Below, piece after piece: positions 42,169 to 52,600 of a stretch of DNA of 54,620 bases. Made by a program: the position numbers and the translations under genes. Source of the DNA: a virus. Below the pieces are notes generated by a model that saw only the letters and a list, made by a program, of their open reading frames with translations, searched no databases and was not told where the DNA came from. Location: IMG/VR virus record IMGVR_UViG_3300004369_000597, positions 1-54,620 of that record; one strand, given 5' to 3'. How positions within the stretch are numbered: the first letter of the stretch is position 1; the number at the start of each line of letters is the position of its first letter.

Positions 42169-43263
42169 TCATTTGCGATCGGAAACGATATACTTTCCAT
42201 ATTTGGTATAGAAAGTATTGAAGTTTTTGAGTTGGGTAGGCTCAAAGGGCAGTTTGTAAGTAGTCAGTGCAATTTTTGCACCCATTACAACTAACTCAGT
42301 TTCAAAGTTATCCATCATAAAAGCAAAGAAGTTGTCACCCATTTCGTGGAACTTCTTGTTATCAACCTTTTTGACTTCAAGCGCCTCACGTAGTTCGTAG
42401 CACATTGAAACAGTCAACGAATACATAGCAGAGATTTCCTTGACTTTAAGTTCCTTGACCTTACCAGTCAATACATCAGACGGGTTAGGAAGTTTACCTG
42501 CCAGTTTACGATGGGCAAGAAACTTAGTAGACAGACCCTCACCTACAGTACCAGAAATCAGATTGTGCAGGTTAGTGTGATCTTCCTCAATGTCGAGCAG
42601 TTGACTTACAAACACCCAAGAACGGGGAGTAGCAAATGCACGGCTAGAAGATTTGCTGTCAAAATCATACAGGTCTTGCTTAGAGAATGACAAGTAACCA
42701 ACAACATCCTTGTGAATGTTGTTAAGTACGGCCCAGTCTTGCCAACATGCAAAATCGGGACGCAATTCAACGTGAATAAAACGATTAGCAAGGGGCATCG
42801 GCATGCGATAAGTAACACCCTTGTCAGTGTCACGGTTACCAGCGGCAACAATTACAACATTGTCAGGTAACACATACTTACCAACCCTGCGATTAAGAAC
42901 CAATTGATAACCTGCTGCCTGTACAGCAGGAGCCGCAGAGTTCATTTCATCGAGGAACAACACCACAATCGGATATTGACTAGCAAGCTCCTCATCAGGA
43001 AGATCGATTGGGGGAGCCCAATCCATTTTGCCATTGTCCTTGTTATAGAAAGGAATACCTCGTAAATCAGTAGGCTCCATTTGCGCCATACGCAAATCGA
43101 TCATTAAACCACCTAGATCAGAGGTCACTGATTCAACGATTTCAGACTTACCAACTCCGGGAGGACCCCAGAAGAAAATAGGACGTTTTACTTGAAAAGC
43201 AGTGTGAAGTGCTTTTTCGGCTTCGACTGCTGTAACAGTCAGGGTATCAGAAAATTGAGACAT
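42169..43263 (-). CDS. MoxR-type AAA+ ATPase
   Basis: 364 residues. Walker A GPPGVGKS at 33-40, Walker B VVLFLDEMNSA, sensor 1 VVIVAAGNRD, and an Arg-finger-type ANRFIHVEL. This is the MoxR/CbbQ pattern. Such ATPases act as chaperones for a VWA partner, here the gene at 40128-41426. It is a monocistronic unit with its own consensus promoter (43297-43325), CGGAG ribosome-binding site and terminator. The MoxR and VWA genes have near-identical promoters, so they are probably expressed together. Confidence 0.88.
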   Translation of the reverse strand: MSQFSDTLTVTAVEAEKALHTAFQVKRPIFFWGPPGVGKSEIVESVTSDLGGLMIDLRMAQMEPTDLRGIPFYNKDNGKMDWAPPIDLPDEELASQYPIVVLFLDEMNSAAPAVQAAGYQLVLNRRVGKYVLPDNVVIVAAGNRDTDKGVTYRMPMPLANRFIHVELRPDFACWQDWAVLNNIHKDVVGYLSFSKQDLYDFDSKSSSRAFATPRSWVFVSQLLDIEEDHTNLHNLISGTVGEGLSTKFLAHRKLAGKLPNPSDVLTGKVKELKVKEISAMYSLTVSMCYELREALEVKKVDNKKFHEMGDNFFAFMMDNFETELVVMGAKIALTTYKLPFEPTQLKNFNTFYTKYGKYIVSDRK

Positions 43264-43296
43264 TTGTATACTCCGTTATTTAACTTTACAATACTA

Positions 43297-43325
43297 ATTA
43301 TAGTGCCGGGTGAGGGTAATGTCAA
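43297..43325 (-). promoter_or_regulatory. Sigma70-type early promoter (TTGACA-17-TATAAT)
   Basis: Minus strand: AAAAAAGGCTTGACA with -35 at 43325-43320, 17 bp, TATAAT at 43302-43297. Drives the MoxR gene with a leader of about 27 nt. Confidence 0.92.
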
Positions 43326-43360
43326 GCCTTTTTTGAAAAAAATTGATTTATTTTGCCCAT

Positions 43361-43377
43361 ATAAATCAATGACTTAG
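43361..43377 (-). repeat. Copy of the TAAGTCATTGATT element
   Basis: Minus-strand CTAAGTCATTGATTTAT at the stop of the 93-aa gene, about 36 bp upstream of the MoxR -35. The 13-mer core also occurs at 16911-16923 upstream of another promoter of the same family. Confidence 0.4.
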
Positions 43378-43655
43378 TTCTCAGGCTCCATTAATTTGAG
43401 CATAAGTACCCATTTTTCGACCATTCCTATCTGCTCATGCATGTCTAAAACCTTCTTTTCCACAGGTTTGTAGTTTTTAGACTGTCTGGCTCTGATCTCT
43501 AATTTGCTTAGTTCATCGATTTGGGTACAGCAGTTTTGATACAGTTTACGGAGATCATAATTATAGCCACTCATAGACTTGATACTGTCATAGACTGTAT
43601 CATAATAGGATCTTGCTTCGACTGCGTTTTGGAACTTAATCTCACTCATACCCAT
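43374..43655 (-). CDS. Conserved hypothetical phage protein, 93 aa
   Basis: Helical protein with coiled-coil-like LSKLEIRARQSKNYKPVEK. No function known. ATG at 43655 or 43649 (MSEIK). The -10 box of the promoter (43661-43656) abuts the first ATG, so the mRNA is predicted to start at about 43649 and be leaderless; the second ATG is then the more likely start. Confidence 0.65.
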   Translation of the reverse strand: MGMSEIKFQNAVEARSYYDTVYDSIKSMSGYNYDLRKLYQNCCTQIDELSKLEIRARQSKNYKPVEKKVLDMHEQIGMVEKWVLMLKLMEPEN

Positions 43656-43684
43656 ATTATAGTACCAGTGAAGTTAATTGTCAA
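43656..43684 (-). promoter_or_regulatory. Sigma70-type early promoter (TTGACA-17-TATAAT) abutting a start codon
   Basis: Minus strand: TAAGGCTTGACA with -35 at 43684-43679, 17 bp, TATAAT at 43661-43656, then ATGGGTATG. It belongs to the GGCTTGAC promoter family. Confidence 0.88.
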
Positions 43685-43687
43685 GCC

Positions 43688-45046
43688 TTATTTTTTAGGT
43701 CTTAACAAAGGGGGACGGCCGTCACGTTTTATATTCCAGCCAAGTTTCTTTGCGTTTTTTTGCATAGTGTCTGGTTTGATATCTACAGTAAGTGCCATTT
43801 TAAATCTTGGATCATCTTTTTCTGCTTCGCTTGGAATATATCCTGAAGCACCTTCTTTATAGATACTTTTTATTTTTGGATTGTTACTAATACGATATTG
43901 ATTGACCATTTCCCATCGTTGAATTAATTCTCTGGAGTCTCTTTTGTCTACATCAAAATGATATTGCAAGAATTTAATTATTTCTGCTCTTGTATATCCT
44001 TTCTTAACAACACCGGAGATTGCTTTTAAATAATCAGAATAATCAGGCATACCAAACTCATCGTATTTTTGGTCGAGTCTGTACATTAGACTTTCATCAA
44101 ACTTTGCTAACAAGTCATAATAGTCTAGTTTTTCACCCAAATGATCTAATGCTATTTCTCTTGCTTTGGCTTTGTCTGATGTATGTTCTTTTTCTACCTT
44201 GATACCTTTATCTAATTGTTGTAATACTTCTCGTCTGTTTACGTTGTATTTCTGACACAATTCGTCAACTGATGGAGTTGGTGCGTCTAGTTTTTCAATC
44301 CCTTGTGATTCTTCAAACGTTCTGCGTAGCAATTCTTCTTCGATAGACAATTCTTTTGATCGCAATTCGTTTCTAAGATCAAACAATGCTTGGAAGTATC
44401 CTCTGCTACGTGCGGCTTTAAATGCTAAATTTTCAGGACCAAACTCACCGTGTTTATCTAAACCTGCTTGTCTGTATCGTTTAACAATGTCAATTGCTTT
44501 TTCTACTTTTTCTTTGTCTTGTTGTTTAAGTGCTTCTAAAATAAATTCTTCTAATCTTTCAAACTTCAATGCCGCATCTGCTTGATCAAAGTTAGCACGT
44601 TTCTTTGTAGGTATACGTGTCATTTTATCTCTAAGTACACTGTATTCTCCTAAACTTACGTGAGGCTGTGCTGTATCTTGTACATAAAGTTCTACTGGAA
44701 TATCTCTTACTGTAATGTCGTAAGTGTCGTTGTATAAAGATTTTTTTGCTTTAAATAATTCTTGGTATACTTCATTGTCAGGCAGTTGACTAAAATCTAT
44801 TAAGATATGCAAGTCTAAATCTGAGTGCGGAGTATATGTGTAGGCTACGTTAGAGCCAGTAATAATGATATCTTCGATAGCAAGATTGGGTATTCCCATA
44901 AACTCAATAAAGTCATCAGCAATAATTTCTAATTGTTTTTTAATGTTGGGCTTGAGTTTTGTGCCGTCGAACAAAAGCGGATTAAGTTCGTCATTAAACT
45001 TAACCGCATCTTCCAATCTAAATTTGTCGAGTTCGGTAATCTGCAT
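43688..45046 (-). CDS. Nucleotidyltransferase-domain protein with DUF5661-like region
   Basis: 452 residues. Nucleotidyltransferase motif: GSNVAYTYTPHSDLDLHILI, i.e. GS...SDxDxH, with a further acidic residue in VELYVQD. A middle region EHTSDKAKAREIALDHLGEK matches the pattern of DUF5661 (EHTxDxxxAxEIAxDHL). The end is basic. Enzymes of this fold add nucleotides to RNA, proteins or small molecules; which one is unknown. It starts 5 nt after a late-type box with no ribosome-binding site. Such proteins are found near structural genes in marine phages. Confidence 0.78.
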   Translation of the reverse strand: MQITELDKFRLEDAVKFNDELNPLLFDGTKLKPNIKKQLEIIADDFIEFMGIPNLAIEDIIITGSNVAYTYTPHSDLDLHILIDFSQLPDNEVYQELFKAKKSLYNDTYDITVRDIPVELYVQDTAQPHVSLGEYSVLRDKMTRIPTKKRANFDQADAALKFERLEEFILEALKQQDKEKVEKAIDIVKRYRQAGLDKHGEFGPENLAFKAARSRGYFQALFDLRNELRSKELSIEEELLRRTFEESQGIEKLDAPTPSVDELCQKYNVNRREVLQQLDKGIKVEKEHTSDKAKAREIALDHLGEKLDYYDLLAKFDESLMYRLDQKYDEFGMPDYSDYLKAISGVVKKGYTRAEIIKFLQYHFDVDKRDSRELIQRWEMVNQYRISNNPKIKSIYKEGASGYIPSEAEKDDPRFKMALTVDIKPDTMQKNAKKLGWNIKRDGRPPLLRPKK

Positions 45047-45051
45047 AATAG

Positions 45052-45058
45052 TATTTAT
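45052..45058 (-). promoter_or_regulatory. Late-like box 5 nt before start codon (ATAAATA-N5-ATG)
   Basis: Minus-strand GAATAAATACTATTATG; start codon at 45046. Fourth example of this module in the window. Confidence 0.6.
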
Positions 45059-45119
45059 TCTCTATTGTTTTAAATGCAGAAAAGGAGGCCTTTTGGGGGG
45101 AGGCCGTACCCCATGAATT

Positions 45120-45626
45120 TTATTCGTCAGTCCAGTCTTTGGGTCCTGTTGTAATCACTACTGAGTTGTAAGGTTCTGATTCTGGTTTAGCAAAAGTTGC
45201 TGTATATTTCCAATTGTTACCTGTGTAGTGTACAGATTCAGTAGGATAACCTCTGTTGCAATTGTTATCACATGTTACGTGTGCTGAGTTACTCCAATAA
45301 CCATATGACATTGCAAAATTACCGTTGGCTGGATCAGGTTGTTTTACTGATGTAGGTGGAGTAATATAACATGTAAAGATTGAGCCTGAAGGAGCATGTG
45401 TGTTAGACTGCAAATTTACAGTTTCTCCTACACCAACAACAGTGGTAACATCTTTCTTGTCTACTGCAAATGTTTGATTACATTTGAATGCTTGATCACC
45501 TTTATTAGTGACTTGCAATCCTAATGTCACTGGATCGCTGTTAACTTGCATTTTTTGCGTTTGACAACCTGCAATTGCAAGTAAACTTACTACCAGTACT
45601 ACTGGTACAAATACATATTTTTTCAT
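45120..45626 (-). CDS. Predicted lipoprotein
   Basis: 168 residues with a lipoprotein signal: basic start (MKK), hydrophobic VPVVLVVSLLAIAGC and lipobox Cys at 21. The mature part has several Cys (CNQTF, FTCYI, CDNNCNRG) that may form disulfides, and beta-rich sequence. Function unknown; an outer-membrane spanin is a possibility, but it is longer than typical o-spanins. It follows the His-rich exported protein by 12 nt in the same operon. Confidence 0.75.
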   Translation of the reverse strand: MKKYVFVPVVLVVSLLAIAGCQTQKMQVNSDPVTLGLQVTNKGDQAFKCNQTFAVDKKDVTTVVGVGETVNLQSNTHAPSGSIFTCYITPPTSVKQPDPANGNFAMSYGYWSNSAHVTCDNNCNRGYPTESVHYTGNNWKYTATFAKPESEPYNSVVITTGPKDWTDE

Positions 45627-45638
45627 TTTAAATACCCT

Positions 45639-45986
45639 TTATTTTTTTAATATTTCATTTAAGACAGCAATTTTAACCGCAATGTCAATTGCTTGTTCTG
45701 CTCTGTCCAAACCATCTTTACGGTAACCGTGATGACCATAATAATTATTATGTCTAACTACAATAGTACGCCCATGATGCTGATTCGGTGACATATAAGA
45801 ACCATAATGATGCTTTTTTAATGTCCAACCACGAGGATAATGGACTTGATACCCGTTTTCGATTCTAACAGGACCAGTTACTGGATAATGCTCGCGGATC
45901 ACTCTTTCAAAAGATTTATCGGCTAATGCAGGTTGAGCAATAAAGACAAGTGTCAAAACTGCAATTAAAGATAGTAGTCGTTTCAT
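45639..45986 (-). CDS. Exported His-rich protein
   Basis: 115 residues with a signal peptide (about 1-22, LLSLIAVLTLVFIAQPALA). The mature part is rich in His and Tyr (KKHHYGSY, NQHHGRT, NNYYGHHGY), which suggests metal binding or a periplasmic/envelope role, and ends in an amphipathic helix. It is preceded by CTAGGAG and a late-type CTAAATA box. No family recognised. Confidence 0.7.
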   Translation of the reverse strand: MKRLLSLIAVLTLVFIAQPALADKSFERVIREHYPVTGPVRIENGYQVHYPRGWTLKKHHYGSYMSPNQHHGRTIVVRHNNYYGHHGYRKDGLDRAEQAIDIAVKIAVLNEILKK

Positions 45987-46010
45987 AAGAAGTCTCCTAG
46001 TTATTTACAT

Positions 46011-46017
46011 TATTTAG
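46011..46017 (-). promoter_or_regulatory. Late-like box (CTAAATA)
   Basis: Minus-strand TACTAAATAATG about 24 nt before ATG 45986. Confidence 0.45.
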
Positions 46018-46058
46018 TATATGACACTATACACCGTAGGAAAAGTAATTTGGGTAAA

Positions 46059-46685
46059 TTAATTTTGGAAAAGATGCAGAGCGCCATTGCCTGTTCCTGT
46101 CTTTGCCAACTCTGGTGCTGGTGCTAGTTTGTTGAATTTAATCCCATAACTTTCAGCCATTATTATCAATATCTTTGATATCGAATGATTTTCTATCTCT
46201 GATAAAATTATATCACTGTTAGGTTCTAAGTATTCACCGATCGTAGCATAAAATTCTGTATGTATATGCCAATTTGGATCTATAATTTTTCTTTCCCAAT
46301 CGTCTTTAAAGTTTTGTGGATTTTCTGGACTATGCGGAGGATTCCCTACAACTAAATCAAATTTTAAATTTTTAGGTAAATCCCCTATTTTATCTAAATG
46401 ATAGGCCTTCACTTTATCACTAACATTATTTTTTTCAGCATTACGCAAAGCATTTTCTATTGACGGTTTGTGTATGTCCATAAACGTTACGGTTTCGCAA
46501 ATTCCTGCATCTAATAAACTATAACCAATTGCACCTAAACCTGAACACCATTCTAAACAATGCTTATATTTTTTACCTGTTGATTTTATGTGGTCAAGAA
46601 AATCTGTATATTGGGTTGAACCGCCGCCGTCATGGCTGCTGTCATAATCTATAACTATACCGTTGTCAAATGTTAATGTGTGCAT
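46059..46685 (-). CDS. SAM-dependent methyltransferase (PrmC/small-domain type)
   Basis: 208 residues. Motif I is CLEWCSGLGAIGYSLL, motif II has VTFMDIH, and the catalytic NPPY-type motif is VVGNPPHSP with His instead of Tyr. This class methylates protein glutamine or nucleic-acid bases. The start is near the stop of the giant gene (2 nt between TAA and ATG). Target unknown; carrier of the neighbouring glycan genes or release factor are possibilities. Confidence 0.8.
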   Translation of the reverse strand: MHTLTFDNGIVIDYDSSHDGGGSTQYTDFLDHIKSTGKKYKHCLEWCSGLGAIGYSLLDAGICETVTFMDIHKPSIENALRNAEKNNVSDKVKAYHLDKIGDLPKNLKFDLVVGNPPHSPENPQNFKDDWERKIIDPNWHIHTEFYATIGEYLEPNSDIILSEIENHSISKILIIMAESYGIKFNKLAPAPELAKTGTGNGALHLFQN

Positions 46686-46686
46686 T

Positions 46687-49600
46687 TTAATATGATACCT
46701 CTTCGTAACGTTGCTTCAACCATTCCCACTCGTAACTTAGACGCAACTTCTCAAAGTCGCCATCTACTTCGTTAAAATATTCTTCAGCATCTAGTGCTCC
46801 TTTAATCGAATCCTGGAAAAAATCTTGTTTAGGATCCGCTGTATTCAGCCACACTTCTAAACGTTCTTTGCTAATTTCTGTGTCGTCTACTAACAACTTA
46901 ATAACTTCTCTGAATGCTGTACGCCAGGTAGAGAAAGCATCAGTGTTGTACATTGCTGTTCCTGATAACAATTCTACACTAGCATGAGGGTCGTCTAGTG
47001 TAAAGTCTAGTCCATATCCTGGGTTGTCAAGTGTCAACTTTTTATTGTATGCTATCATTGCTTGGTGGCCATATATCAATCCATTAACAGGATTCTTTGC
47101 TTGGAAGATATAATGCTTTGGTGCTTGCATACGATCAGGTTGCCAGTTAAAGTCAAACTTAGGTGAAACTTTGAGTTTTGCAAACACGGTAAATGCCCAA
47201 GGTGTTTCAGATGCTTCAGCCGATGCATGGTATGCTTGCACACGACCATTAACACCGTCAACTCTTACAACACGATTGGGCAGTCCCTTTGTTATCCTTT
47301 GCAGATGTTCCCAATTTTCCTCTGCACCTGTTTCGCCGTTTGATAAAAATACTATGTCCATTGGTTTTGATAATGCTAATCTGTTAGCAGTCTTAATGTA
47401 TGGGTATTCGTATAGTTCTTTTTTAACAACATCTTTAACTTCTTTTGGTACGACAATTCGTGTCGCACCTGTCGATTGTACAATAATAGTTTTAGATTCT
47501 TTTGTCCACAATGACATTGGTTCTTCTTCGATAATTTGCAAGTCTTTATCTGTGCTAGAAACTAAAATACTATAAGGGAAATCTTCTAGTTGTTTGATAC
47601 TCTTTACATGAGAATCTTCGTCAGAGACGATTACAGGCGCTCTCAGGCGCTTGGCACGTAGTGTTTGATTATAATTAACATTGTCATAATCTTCTAGGGT
47701 GTCTGTGATAGTTTTGTTTTCTAATAGCTCACGTGTTTTGTTCACATCCATAAAAAATGTATCACCAAACTTTTGCTTGTCACTAGGGAATACGTGTAAG
47801 TTATCACGTGCAAAAGGATCACAGATATATGAAAAATCAAAATCATTATAATCACAAATAGATGATGCTACCCAAATATAGTGTTCTTTTTTCTTGGGTT
47901 GAGCATCAACAATTTGTAGCATATCCTGTACATAATCACCAGAATGACTAATATATGATACATTTTGTCTTGGTGCTTTGGCTTGAAGTTGTTTTATTAC
48001 TGCTTCAGTTTCTTTGTTACCGTGATCAACTACAACAATATCGTAAACACACTCTGTTGCTTTTGCTCTTATATGTTTAACAAAGTTTAAATTGTTTAAG
48101 TGTTCAATGACTTTGATGTATTTTGTATCTTGACCAAACGTTTCTCTGTTGACAAGATATGTCGTTCCCCAATGTGACCACTGCGTACCAAAGATTGTAA
48201 CCATCTTCATCTGCCAAGGATTAGGATAGTATTCAAAATCAAATTCTGCATAATCTAACTCAGAGTTTAATACCCAAACTAAATCAGTTGTAGAACGATT
48301 AATACAACGATTAACTGTATCTACCCATGAGTTTAGATACCTTGTTTTTTTCATGTTTGGATATCTTGTTTGTAACTTTTCAAAACGTTCTTTAGATTCT
48401 TTGTTGCCTCGATCAACATAAAACATATCAGGCTTGACAAATAGTTTTGCTAGTGATTTTTCATCAATACCTTGATCATCAACATACTTGAAGTTTCTAA
48501 ATCCACCTAAGAATTTCTTGGCACTAACAAAGTATGTTTGTGTTGTAGCACTTTCTGGAGATCCAAATACATGTACATAGTCAGTTTCCCAAGCAATTTG
48601 TACTTTTGCTGGTCTCCAATCAAAATCAAAATCAGTGTAATCAATACTTTTTCTGATAGCCCAAAATATTTCAGTAGGATGTTCACGTACCAAATCTTCT
48701 AGTGTTGTTGTGATGTAATACTTAGGTATGCTGATACCATCAGATTTGCGTTGTATGCGTTCTTTATATACTGTTTCAGTTGCGCCGTCTACTATGTATC
48801 TAGGACCGTCTTCTTGGTCTGCTACAGTACCAAACTGATAATTATAAGCAGGTGCAAGAGGAGACGGTCTCCAAGAAAAATCAAATGTGTTAACATCACA
48901 CGTGGGCGCAATTTTCCAGTTGTGTTTACTTTGCTCTAGTTGTGCTACAATATCATGTACATACTTAATTTCTGTAGCTCCTGGCATACGATATTCTACT
49001 GTAGGAAATTCTTCTGCGTTATGATGTTGATTACCAAACACGTAAATAAACGGGCCATCTGTATGATCAGGATGCCAAGACCAGTCAAAGTATTCAATTT
49101 GTGCCCCGTTTAGTACATTCCAATTTGGATCGTTTGGATTAGGTACTTTAATTGCTTTTAAGATACGAGGGTCAATGTATTTTACTTTCTTTGCTCCCTT
49201 AACAATATATCTAGGTCCACCTGTTTTTTGCCACTGTGTACCAAACTGATAGATGAACGGATCGTCTTCAGCATACGGATGCCAAGACCAGTCAAATGTA
49301 TCTTCATCTATGTTGTGTGGTATTTCCCAGTTAGTTTTATCTGGACGTGCTTTTGCTAACGGTTCTTCAATATACTTGACTTCTTTTGCACCTTTTACAA
49401 CATATCTAGGTCCACCTGTCAATGCCCATTGTGTACCGAACTGATAAATGTATGCAGGATCGTTATCGTCTGGGTGCCATGAAAAATCAAAATCATCAAC
49501 GTCTACACTATCAGGTATTTGCCAGTTGTCTCTACTTGGTTTACGTTTAACGGTTTTTTCAACATCAATATATTTGACTTCTGTTGCGCCTTCAACAATA

Positions 49601-52600
49601 TATTTTGGACCGCCTGTCTTTTGCCATTGTGTACCAAATTGATATATCCAAGGTTCTTCATATGGACTAGGCTCCCATGAAAAATCAAACTCTCCATGTT
49701 CAACATTTTCAGGCACTTGCCAATTATCAAATACTGGCTTACGTATAGCACGTTCATCCATATACTTGTATTCGGTTGCTCCTTCTACAGTATATGTTAC
49801 ACTAATTTTATCTTGTGGTTTATTCCATTGGTTACCCCATGCATAAATGAATGGGGGTTCGTCTGGATCCGGTACCCACGCATAATCTTCTAATTCACAA
49901 TCTTCTAAATGCTCAAACATTTCAGGTCTTGGTAATAACTTACATGCATCATTTAGATCATTAATATATTTTATTTCTTTTGCGCCTTCAACTCTGTATT
50001 CAATAACAGGCATTTTTTCAGCAGGATAGTATTTGCTACCGAAATGATAGATAAAAGGTTCTTCAGTTTCATCGTGGTGCCAAGACCATTCAAAGTTAGC
50101 AACTTTGTAATTACCTAATATACCCCATTCTTTTGCGTTAGGATTAGGCAATCGTGTAGATTTTAAAATACGAGGGTCAATATATTTTCTTGGTGAGCCT
50201 TCATGCACACCGGGTGTCATGTAAATATGTCCACCTGTTTTCTGCCATTGCGTACCAAATACATAAATGTAAGGCTCATCTTCTGCATAAGGATGCCATG
50301 AATAATCAAATGCATCTTCATCAACTAATTCAGGATCGTACACCCAGTTATCTTTGTTTGGTATTGCTCTTGCAACTTGATCTTCTACATATTTTACTTC
50401 TGTTGCACCTTCTACTGTATAAACAGGTCCACCAGATAATGCCCATTGAGTTGGAAATTTATAAATGTAAGGGGGAGAAGTTGCGTCTGGATGCCAAGAC
50501 CAATCGAAAGAATCTTCATCTATCTTATTGATCGTTGTCCAGTTATGTTTGCTGGATAGACGTTTTACTTTTTGAGAGTCTACATAACTGACTTCAGACG
50601 CTCCTTCAACTACGTACCTTGGACCACCTGTCTTTTGCCACTGAGTAGCAAACTCGTAGATGTAGGGCGGATCCTTGGGGTTAGGTACCCAACTGTAATC
50701 AAAACCAGTGTCATCAATATTGTCAGGAATTTCCCAATTATCATTGGGTCCTAACGTGGCAACAATATCATTTATATATTTGATTTGTTCTGCGCCGATA
50801 ACTCTGTATTGTACAGTAGGCATAATTTCTGCACTATAATATTGATTGCCAAACTGATAGATGTATGCTTCTTCCGTATCATCTGGATGCCAACTATAAT
50901 CAAAATCTTTTATTACTGCATTGTTTAATACAGTAAATGCATTTTCATTAGGTAAACGGTTTGCTTTTAAGATACGTGTGTCAATATACTTAACAGGAGA
51001 TCCTTCATGTACCCCCGGCGTACGATATACAGGTCCACCTGTCTTTTGCCATTGTGTGCCAAAAACATAAACGTACGGTTGATCTTCTACGTATGGGTGC
51101 CAACTAAAATCGAATTCGTTTTCATCGATAAGTTTAGGATCGTACACCCAATTATCTTTACAAGGTGTTGCATGTGCGGTTTGGTCGTCAATGTATTTGA
51201 CTTCTTCTGCACCTGGCGTCATGTAAATAGGCCCGCCGCTTAAAGCCCATTGTGTTGCAAAATGATAAATGTAAAGAGGGCTAGTAGAATCTGGATGCCA
51301 TGAAAAATCAAATCGATCAGTATCAATATTAGCAGGTACTTTCCAATTTTCTTTTTGAGGAAGTGCTTTAGCCTTGATAATGTCTTCATATTTTGTAGAT
51401 GTCGCTCCTTCTACTACATAACATGGTCCGCCTGTCTTTTGCCACTGTGTAGCAAATTCATGTATCATAGCAGGTTCGTTGGGGTTAGGTTCCCAACTAT
51501 AGTCAAATAATTTGTGGTCTATCTTATCTGGTGTTATCCAGTTCTCCATGCACGGTCTACGTGTAGCACGTTCATCCATGTACTTGTATTCAGTTGCGCC
51601 TTCTACTACAAACTGAATACTAACTTTGTCTGTGGGTTCATTCCACTGATTGCCCCATGCATAGATATAAGGTGGTGATGTAGGGTCTGGTCTCCAAGAG
51701 TAGTCAATGCCATATGAATCTTCTAAATGTTCAAACAGTTCTGGCTTTGATGCTAATTTGGGTTTAATGTCTTCTACATATTTAATTTCTGTTGCGCCTG
51801 GCACAGTATATTTTAACGTAGGCATAACTGCGCCTTCGTATAAATGATTACCAAACACATAAATGAAAGGGGGTTCTAATGGATCCGGGCGCCAACTAAA
51901 ATCAAAGTTTTCTACTTCTTCTATAATTTCCCAGCGATCCCATTGGGGCATAACTGGAATAGGATTAGTCATGTACTTGACTTCTGTAGCGCCGAGTACT
52001 TTATATTCTAATGTAGGTTTGATTTCAGCAGGTTCATATTTGTTACCCCAAATGTAAATATAGGGGTCGTCCATTGGATCTGGTCTCCAACTTAAATCCC
52101 ACTTACTTTCATCAACTTGTTCGTGTATAATTAAACACTCAGTGTTAGGTAGCAGTTCAACGATTTCTTTCATGTATTTTACATGTCCGTTGTTACCTGG
52201 TGTATGATACTCTAACGCAGTTTGCAATTCAACTGGATAAAATTTATTACCCCATTTGTATATGTAGGGAGGTTCCGTAGGATCTGGATGCCATGTAAAA
52301 TCAAATTTTGATTTATCTATGTTATCTAAAATCTTCCAATAATTGTTAGGCTCACGTTTGCGACTAACAGGATTTACATCTTGTCTATAGATTCTAATAT
52401 CTGATTGATCTTTAGGACACAACCAAGTACCTGAATCTTTTTGATGTAAACTAGGCCAAATGTTATTATGATCTTCTGCCCAAACTTCATCGTCAGGTAA
52501 GAAATCAAAATCAAAGTCCCAATCAAAAACAGAGTAATCACAATGTTCGTTGATTATCCAAAAGTGACTTGTTCTGCACTGTGTACGTGCATCGTCTATG

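Noticed and set aside
45069-45119. Terminator after the lipoprotein gene
   Set aside because: The GC-rich segment contains direct repeats (GGCCTCC) and only short, weak palindromes; no convincing stem plus T-run on the minus strand.
48740-52347. CRISPR array or satellite DNA
   Set aside because: The repetition is at protein level in one open frame, with unit length of about 195-200 bp and no constant direct repeat/spacer pattern.
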